From: Spirochaetaceae bacterium
GTDB taxonomy: Bacteria; Spirochaetota; Spirochaetia; DSM-27196; PWMO01
NCBI GenBank assembly: GCA_003558175.1
Contig: PWMO01000170.1
Location: 1-10,418, forward strand
Direction of reading: 5' to 3'
Length of the DNA: 10,418 nt
Below, piece by piece: positions 6,170 through 10,418 of this stretch. The notes beneath the pieces are model-generated. The model had not been told where the DNA came from. It did not search any database and was given only the letters and a program-made list of their open reading frames with translations. Numbering within the stretch: the first letter of the stretch is position 1; every line of letters starts with the position of its first letter. A program made the translations under genes and the position numbers.

Positions 6170-7231
6170 GTGGATAACAGGAACTCAAAAACAGAACAGA
6201 AACGTCGTGTAACCCTTGAAGACGTGGCGCGAGACGCCGGGTTGTCTCGATCCACGGTATCGCTGGTGCTCCGCGGCAGCAGCGCGCCGTCCCAGAGAGC
6301 GGTCAATGCCGTTTTTGGATCGATACAAAGGCTGGGCTACGTCTATAATCGAACCGCAGCCAACCTGCGCACGCAGACCACTCATACAATAGGGCTGATC
6401 ATTCCCAACATCGAGAACCGCTTTTTCGCCGAGTTTACCGTCAGCGCTGAACTGGAGTTGGATAGGGCCGAGCAGACCGTTATCTTGGCCCACACGTCCG
6501 AAAGCGTCGCACGGCAGCAGAAAGCAATCGCAATGATGCTGGAACACAACGTTGACGGCATCTTGATCTGTCCCGCCCCCAACACACGGCGTGTCAACGT
6601 GCAACCGTTGATTCAGAGCGCAAAGCCGGTGGTATGCGTTTCGCGCCGCATGCCGGGAGGTCCGTGGCGGTACGTCGCACAGGACAACGTCACCGGCTCT
6701 CGGATGGCGGTAGAGCACCTCGTGCAGCTGGGGCACAAGAGAATCGCGTTCGTCGGCGTGTATCCCAATACCTCAGCGTATCACGAGCGACTGTCGGGTT
6801 TTCGCGAGGGTATGGTCCGCGCCGGCATCGCGGTCGACGAACGGATTGTTTTCCCGGGCGAGAACTCGTTCGAAGGTGGCTTCCGTACCGCCCCTCGACT
6901 GTGTGCACTTGCTGACCGGCCAACTGCGGTTTGTTGCTTCAACGACATGACCGCACTGGGTTTTATGAAGGGGCTCGAAAGTTGCGGACTCCTGCCCGGA
7001 GTAGATATCGCGGTTGTGGGGTTTGACGACATCCTTGAGGCCGCCGTCTGGCAGCCTTCGCTGTCTACCGTACGCTCGCGCGCCAGTGTTGTCGGGTGCG
7101 AGGCTGCCCGAACGCTGATGCGGGCGATTGCCGAGGAAGCGACGCCCGATGAAGAAATCCTGGTCGCGGTCGATCTTGTTGTGCGCCGTTCTTCCGGCAG
7201 TTCCCCGGTCTCAGCTGCAGAGCAGTCCTAA
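6170..7231 (+). CDS. LacI/GalR-family transcriptional regulator
   Basis: DNA-binding regulator with a sugar-type effector domain, 353 aa. The N-terminal helix-turn-helix is VTLEDVARDAGLSRSTVSLV (14-33), followed by the region ending in GYVYNRTAANLRTQTTHTIG (56-75), where the hinge helix lies. The periplasmic-binding-protein-like domain shows IGLIIPNIENRFFAEF (74-89), HNVDGILICP (126-135), DNVTGSRMAVEHLVQLGHKR (172-191), CFNDMTALGFMKGL (256-269) and VVGFDD (282-287). The start must be GTG 6170: the in-frame TAG at 6158-6160 is the nearest upstream stop, and no other start precedes the helix-turn-helix. No Shine-Dalgarno sequence is present, and the predicted transcription start coincides with the GTG, so the mRNA is probably leaderless. 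Divergence from dctPQM and the CG-centred palindrome suggest it represses that operon and perhaps itself, with release by the transported compound or a product. The effector is unknown. Confidence 0.94.
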   Translation: MDNRNSKTEQKRRVTLEDVARDAGLSRSTVSLVLRGSSAPSQRAVNAVFGSIQRLGYVYNRTAANLRTQTTHTIGLIIPNIENRFFAEFTVSAELELDRAEQTVILAHTSESVARQQKAIAMMLEHNVDGILICPAPNTRRVNVQPLIQSAKPVVCVSRRMPGGPWRYVAQDNVTGSRMAVEHLVQLGHKRIAFVGVYPNTSAYHERLSGFREGMVRAGIAVDERIVFPGENSFEGGFRTAPRLCALADRPTAVCCFNDMTALGFMKGLESCGLLPGVDIAVVGFDDILEAAVWQPSLSTVRSRASVVGCEAARTLMRAIAEEATPDEEILVAVDLVVRRSSGSSPVSAAEQS

Positions 7232-7393
7232 GAGTGCAGCCGTAGTACGTGCGCAAGAACAGCTTGCGGTGCCGGTTGTTCTCAGGGGATCAGCGCTCGG
7301 CGGTTCTCCTGCAAAGACCGCATCTCTCCCTCAGGAACGGCCGCTGCCCGACGGCCGAACCCCGGCGGCGATTGCCCGGGTAAACACGCTGCT
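7232..7393. other. Intergenic region between convergent genes, no gene seen
   Basis: This stretch separates the regulator stop from the dehydrogenase stop. It contains only weak dyads: AGAACA (7256-7261) with TGTTCT (7277-7282), and GGCCG with CGGCC around 7338-7355. Neither is followed by a U tract on either strand, so I do not call a terminator. No plausible short gene was found. Confidence 0.5.
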
Positions 7394-8359
7394 CTATCCT
7401 TGCGGGTAGTCGCTGTCCAGGCGGCGGTAGAGCTCGTCGACCGCTTCCGGACCGGCGTACACCGCTTCGCTGCCGTCGGGCCACGAGTGTCCCTCAATGT
7501 TATAGCCGTCGTCAGGGAAGATCACGTTACCGGTAAGGTGTCGCTGCTCGACGCACATTGACAGCAGCGTCTCGGCAACTCCCTCGCGGGTCAGAAACCG
7601 CTTGGTGGGCGTATGCGCAAGGATGCTTTTGGCGCGCGGCCGGTAATCTCCCTCGGGAGTCATTGTCAGCGAACGGTTGAGATCGGTGACCACGGTTCCG
7701 GGGGCGATGCCGTTTACTCGGACGCCGAAGGCCGCCAGCTGTGCGGCGGCGGTCTTTACGATGCCCTCGACACCGTGCTTACTCGAGTTGTATCCGTAGC
7801 TCCCGTAAAGTGCAAGCCGGCTCGCGTTACTGCAGAGATGAATGATGTGCCCGGAACGCTGTGGTACCATCACCCGCGCCAGCGCCACCGTGAAGAAGAA
7901 CGCTCCATTGAGATTCAGCTCAATCACCGAACGAAACCGTGCAGCCAGTTCCGCGGCGTCGTCGCGCACGAGATCAAACACCGGATGGTGCATGCCGGCG
8001 AAGTTAACCGCAACGTCGATGCGGCCCAAGCGAGTCTTGACCTCGGAGGCAGCCTCAAGAACGTCATCGATACTGGTCAGATCCGCGTGCAGCACAAGCG
8101 GGGCGTCTCCGGCTGCCGCAACTCCGGCAAAGATCGACCGCAACTTGGCGTCAAACTCTTCGCGGCGCTCAGGATCGCGCGGAGGCAGATCTGCCAGTGC
8201 AACGCGCGCACCGCAGGCGGCGGCGGCCTGGACGAACGTTTCTGCGAGGTTCCCCGCGCCTCCAAAAGCAAAGACAACCTTTCCTTCCAGATTGACGGTG
8301 GGAGTCCACGAGAAATCAGCGGCGGTTGTGGAATCAACGGATATCGGTACGACGTGCAT
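7394..8359 (-). CDS. SDR-family NAD(P)-dependent oxidoreductase
   Basis: Cytosolic short-chain dehydrogenase/reductase, 321 aa. After about 25 extra N-terminal residues the Rossmann fold begins with GKVVFAFGGAGNLAETF (26-42), a variant of the usual TGxxxGIG loop. It continues with HADLTS (91-96, Asp93 near the adenine ring), NFAG (119-122, usually NAG), and Asn149 in IELNLNG. The catalytic residues Ser177, Tyr190 and Lys194 lie in CSNAS and YGYNSSKHG. PGTVVTDL (220-227) follows. About 40 residues beyond the last strand (VIFPDDGYNIEG) form a C-terminal extension. The start is well supported: GAGGAGG (8371-8365) lies 5 nt before the ATG. It is convergent with the regulator gene and divergent from the GAF-domain gene, so it is its own transcription unit. 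A role with the nearby TRAP system in oxidising or reducing a sugar acid is possible but rests on proximity. Confidence 0.93.
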   Translation of the reverse strand: MHVVPISVDSTTAADFSWTPTVNLEGKVVFAFGGAGNLAETFVQAAAACGARVALADLPPRDPERREEFDAKLRSIFAGVAAAGDAPLVLHADLTSIDDVLEAASEVKTRLGRIDVAVNFAGMHHPVFDLVRDDAAELAARFRSVIELNLNGAFFFTVALARVMVPQRSGHIIHLCSNASRLALYGSYGYNSSKHGVEGIVKTAAAQLAAFGVRVNGIAPGTVVTDLNRSLTMTPEGDYRPRAKSILAHTPTKRFLTREGVAETLLSMCVEQRHLTGNVIFPDDGYNIEGHSWPDGSEAVYAGPEAVDELYRRLDSDYPQG

Positions 8360-8378
8360 CTGAGCCTCCTCGGGGCGA

Positions 8379-8407
8379 ACGATACACGGCAGCTGTCAGG
8401 GTGTCAA
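8379..8407 (-). promoter_or_regulatory. Predicted sigma-70 promoter of the SDR gene
   Basis: Minus strand: a consensus -35 TTGACA (8407-8402), a 17-bp spacer and -10 TATCGT (8384-8379). The predicted start near 8372 lies immediately before the GAGGAGG ribosome binding site, giving a leader of roughly 13 nt. Confidence 0.6.
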
Positions 8408-8420
8408 TCTTCGCGATTGA
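8404..8420. promoter_or_regulatory. Inverted repeat TCAATC-N5-GATTGA between divergent -35 boxes
   Basis: TCAATC (8404-8409) and GATTGA (8415-8420) are a perfect 6-bp inverted repeat around TTCGC. The repeat overlaps both opposing -35 hexamers, so a dimeric protein bound here would block both promoters. The resemblance may be partly a by-product of two similar -35 boxes facing each other. Confidence 0.4.
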
Positions 8421-8445
8421 AAGTCGCAGAAAAATGGTGTATATT
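8417..8445 (+). promoter_or_regulatory. Predicted strong sigma-70 promoter of the GAF-domain gene
   Basis: TTGAAA (8417-8422), a 17-bp spacer and TATATT (8440-8445), the best promoter match in the window, set in locally AT-rich sequence. The start near 8452 gives a leader of about 113 nt before ATG 8565. I recognise no riboswitch in that leader. Confidence 0.65.
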
Positions 8446-8564
8446 GATGCTTTAGATGTAAAAACGCCACCCGGCACGACGTTAAGCAATCGATCATGCC
8501 AGTCTGTTGCGTTGGTTATTCCGGGCGCTGTGCGCGCGCGTTGTGTGGCGACAAGGGGTCTGTA

Positions 8565-9719
8565 ATGAGGCAGGACGGGCAGTCCAGCACAATTGAACTG
8601 AACGCGTTCACCAGCGAAATCTTTGACGCACATCGCGCGCTACTCGCGAGTGCCGATCCGGCCGAATCCCTCACCAGAGTCTTTGAGAAGGTGGGGCGCG
8701 CCGCGAGCGTGGACCGTGTTTACATCTTCGAAAACCACAGCGATGAAGCCGGAACGGTGTACTCCAGTCAACGCTTCGAGTGGGCGGCGGCCGGGGTCAC
8801 GCCGCAGATCGATAATCCGGGTTTGCAGAACATCCCGCTGCGTGCCGCGGGATACTCCCGCTGGCTCGACAACTTCTTGTCCTATCGCCCCATTCACGGC
8901 CCGATCGATTCGTTTCCTGAGTCCGAACGTGCAAGACTGAAAGAGCAGAGTATCGAGTCACTGCTGATTCTGCCGGTGTTCACCGGTGGCGACTTGTGGG
9001 GGTTTGTGGGGTTTGACGATTGCACCAGGGAGCGGGTCTGGACCGAAGCGGAACTCGATCTGCTCTTCGCGCTGACCATTACCCTTGGGCAGCTCTTCTC
9101 CGGCCAGCAGAGTTCAGACGCCGACAACGCCACAATTGCAGCGATGGGCCTTGTCGGCAGTATGCTTGAGATTGATACGGCGCTGTTGAGTGAAACACCG
9201 GTCAGCCGTCTGGTAAACCGCACCCGGGCGCGGCTCAGTGTCACGGTGGCGGTTCACCGGTTCTTCGCCGAGGAACACACCACTGGCGAGGTTGACGCCG
9301 GCCGGCTGTTTACCGCGCTTCGGGGCAGATTGGCGGCCATTCGGCAGTGCGACGACGAAGAAGCGACCGTTTGCCGAACCGATGTATCTGCCGAGAGTTT
9401 TGACCTGGGAGTGGAAGCGGCGCTCGATGTCGTGATGGTTGTCACCGAGGTGCTGGCCGTCATTGCTGAACGGAATGAGCGCGCCGAGGCAACGGCGAAC
9501 GTAACCGTCATGCTGCGTAAGCGGGACCGGCGTGCCGAACTGGTTATAACCGCACGCGACCCCGACGGCATCCCGATCTCCCCCGGGCAGACGTTTGACG
9601 GCATGGCGTTTCTCATGATCCGCCACCTGACCAAGAAACTGCACGGTATCGAGAACAACCGAAAGATTGACGGGATGCTCTACCGGCTCTCATTCCCGCT
9701 GCAAGGGGAGCAGGGGTAG
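8565..9719 (+). CDS. GAF-domain protein with degenerate histidine-kinase-like C-terminal half
   Basis: Probable cytosolic signalling protein, 384 aa, with no membrane segments. Residues about 30-180 are a GAF sensor domain of the type common in bacterial signalling proteins: AASVDRVYIFENH (47-59), QIDNPGLQNIPL (81-92), SIESLLILPVF (129-139) and DLWGFVGFDDCTRERVWTEA (143-162). Residues about 187-255 resemble a HisKA_2 dimerisation helix pair (compare NRTRARLSVTVAVHRFF, 218-234), but the His of the family's HRVKNN-like box is absent. Residues about 270-380 follow the HATPase pattern, yet the N-box Asn is lost (VVTEVLAVIAERNE, 292-305). The ADP-binding DxGxG appears only as DPDGIPI (332-338), and the glycine-rich lid before FLMIRHLTKKLHG (349-361) is reduced. 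It is therefore likely kinase-inactive. I chose ATG 8565 because AAGGGG lies just upstream; ATG 8496 would add 23 Cys-rich residues without family support. The C-terminal assignment is inference by eye. Confidence 0.85.
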   Translation: MRQDGQSSTIELNAFTSEIFDAHRALLASADPAESLTRVFEKVGRAASVDRVYIFENHSDEAGTVYSSQRFEWAAAGVTPQIDNPGLQNIPLRAAGYSRWLDNFLSYRPIHGPIDSFPESERARLKEQSIESLLILPVFTGGDLWGFVGFDDCTRERVWTEAELDLLFALTITLGQLFSGQQSSDADNATIAAMGLVGSMLEIDTALLSETPVSRLVNRTRARLSVTVAVHRFFAEEHTTGEVDAGRLFTALRGRLAAIRQCDDEEATVCRTDVSAESFDLGVEAALDVVMVVTEVLAVIAERNERAEATANVTVMLRKRDRRAELVITARDPDGIPISPGQTFDGMAFLMIRHLTKKLHGIENNRKIDGMLYRLSFPLQGEQG

Positions 9720-9745
9720 CCGGCCGGTTCTTCCGCGCGGGTCTT

Positions 9746-10159
9746 TCAGCGGATGCCGGAGCTGAACCCGACGGTCCCGACGGCCCGGTCACCAATTCTC
9801 AGCCGGATCACCGTCTGCTCGGCTCCGCCGGGAATCGGCGGTAGCCGATGCAGTACCAGATCCGGTACATCGCTTCCGAACGGCAGCAACTCAAGCCCCA
9901 GCGCGTGCAGGACGGTTGCGTCCCGCAGCAGCCACGGGGCGATCTGCGCCAGGTATTCGTAGCCGAGGGGCACACTGTCGTTTGCCAGATGAATCCTGCG
10001 CCGTGAGGGCGACTCATCGGCGTAGTGCCAGGTGCGGTCGGACCGCAAAACAACCGTGCGACCGTCTATTGTGCGCGCCCGGATATCCGTAGCGGAAAGC
10101 GGCAATGCCAATACGGTCAGCAGCGCGACCAGGATACATGACCGGCTCCATCTCTTCAT
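9746..10159 (-). CDS. Hypothetical exported protein with GRTVxLxxDxTWxY motif
   Basis: I do not recognise a named family. From ATG 10159 the protein has 137 aa. Residues 1-23 form a signal peptide (MKRWSR, hydrophobic core VALLTVLALP, then LSA), so it should be periplasmic or otherwise exported; there is no lipobox Cys. The mature part opens with DIRARTIDGRTVVLRSDRTW (25-44). This resembles the short GxxVxLxxDGTWxY repeat seen at the start of many small exported proteins. The rest is a mix of helix and strand ending in RIGDRAVGTVGFSSGIR. The frame is open back to ATG 10243 (165 aa), but 10159 puts the signal peptide at the N-terminus and has GGAGGG 10 nt upstream. Its stop is only 26 bp from that of the convergent GAF-domain gene. 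I saw no convincing promoter. Confidence 0.7.
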   Translation of the reverse strand: MKRWSRSCILVALLTVLALPLSATDIRARTIDGRTVVLRSDRTWHYADESPSRRRIHLANDSVPLGYEYLAQIAPWLLRDATVLHALGLELLPFGSDVPDLVLHRLPPIPGGAEQTVIRLRIGDRAVGTVGFSSGIR

Positions 10160-10180
10160 GACGGCGAAACCCTCCGAAGT

Positions 10181-10212
10181 CAGACGGACGGCAATTTCGC
10201 ACGCGCCGTCTG
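10181..10212. repeat. Inverted repeat upstream of the small exported protein gene
   Basis: CAGACGGACGGC (10181-10192) can pair in two registers with GCCGTCTG (10205-10212): CAGACGG with CCGTCTG (7 bp), or GACGGC/GCCGTC-type pairing (6 bp) with a shorter loop. It lies 22-53 nt before ATG 10159 and would be in its leader. The role is unknown. Confidence 0.35.
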
Positions 10213-10288
10213 CACTCAACATAAAACCACGGAAGGACTTCACGGTAACAGGGTGATAGCAGGAACTGTCTGAGCAAACCGTTTGGGC

Positions 10289-10314
10289 AAAAAAACAGCC
10301 GGGAAGTCCCGGCT
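10289..10314 (-). terminator. Intrinsic terminator downstream of tRNA-Asn
   Basis: On the minus strand AGCCGGG pairs perfectly with CCCGGCT around an ACTT loop (10314-10297). One G and then seven Ts (10295-10289) follow. It lies 16 nt past the tRNA 3' end and is a textbook Rho-independent terminator. Confidence 0.92.
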
Positions 10315-10329
10315 ACGATCTGTGCAACG

Positions 10330-10402
10330 CTCCCCCGGTTGGACTCGAACCAACGACTTGGTGGTTAACAGCCACCCGCTCTACCAGCTGAGCTACAGGG
10401 GA
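10330..10402 (-). tRNA. tRNA-Asn: tRNA-Asn (anticodon GTT)
   Basis: A 73-nt cloverleaf on the minus strand. Acceptor arms are TCCCCTG (10402-10396) and CGGGGGA (10337-10331), with one T-G wobble and discriminator G at 10330. The D arm is GCTC/GAGC. The anticodon stem GGTGG/CCACC encloses loop CTGTTAA with anticodon GTT. The T arm is GTTGG-TTCGAGT-CCAAC. The 3' CCA is not encoded, so it must be added after transcription. No integrase or repeated tRNA 3' end lies nearby, so I see no sign of use as an attachment site. Confidence 0.97.
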
Positions 10403-10418
10403 ATGATGTAACTGTCGC

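Noticed and set aside
7613..8455. 280-codon open frame antisense to the SDR gene
   Set aside because: It mirrors the SDR coding frame. The SDR has catalytic Ser/Tyr/Lys, a Shine-Dalgarno sequence and a promoter; this frame has no recognisable domain.
8496..8564. ATG 8496 as the start of the GAF-domain protein
   Set aside because: The extra 23 residues are Cys-rich and unlike the family, and AAGGGG is well placed for ATG 8565 instead.
8446..8564. Riboswitch in the GAF-gene leader
   Set aside because: I could not recognise any known aptamer core or a terminator/anti-terminator pair.
10330..10402. tRNA-Asn as an integration (att) site of a mobile element
   Set aside because: No integrase and no second copy of the tRNA 3' end lie in the window, and neighbouring genes show no change in composition.
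1..10418. CRISPR array, insertion sequence or toxin-antitoxin/defence system
   Set aside because: I saw no regularly spaced repeats, no transposase or nuclease motifs, and no pairs of short overlapping genes typical of such systems.

Overview
The window is a moderately GC-rich bacterial chromosome segment with compact, ordinary gene layout. The best taxonomic clue is the TRAP binding protein, whose signal peptide ends in LFA followed by GGQ. Exported proteins of Spirochaetaceae very often carry this Gly-Gly-Gln just after the cleavage site, so a free-living spirochaete is my best inference; it is not proven. No insertion sequence, phage gene, CRISPR array or integrase is visible.

Layout, left to right. 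(1) 1-1549, minus: a Na/Pi-cotransporter family protein with a PhoU-like tail, cut by the left edge. (2) 1722-3065, plus: an M18 (aspartyl) aminopeptidase with its metal ligands intact. (3) A perfect 12-bp hairpin at 3104-3135 separates it from a convergent TRAP transporter operon, dctP-dctQ-dctM, read on the minus strand from 6046 to 3172; a GC-rich hairpin lies between dctP and dctQ. (4) 6170-7231, plus: a LacI-family regulator divergent from dctP. The two promoters are back to back, and a 14-bp CG-centred palindrome lies between the dctP start site and its ribosome binding site. (5) 7394-8359, minus: an NAD(P)-dependent short-chain dehydrogenase. (6) 8565-9719, plus: a GAF-domain protein whose C-terminal half looks like a histidine kinase that has lost its catalytic residues. 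(7) 9746-10159, minus: a small exported protein of unknown function. (8) 10330-10402, minus: tRNA-Asn(GTT), with a textbook intrinsic terminator.

How they fit together. The TRAP system and the LacI regulator probably form one regulated uptake unit. LacI regulators mostly sense sugars or sugar derivatives and TRAP systems carry organic acids, so a sugar acid is the most likely substrate; the dehydrogenase, convergent with lacI, could act on it or a product. That last link rests on proximity only.

No clearly novel multi-gene system is present. The points most worth a second look are the degenerate sensor kinase, the apparently leaderless lacI-family mRNA (its predicted -10 box contains the in-frame stop and ends 6 nt before the GTG start), and two divergent intergenic regions in which opposing -35 boxes lie only 9-11 bp apart.
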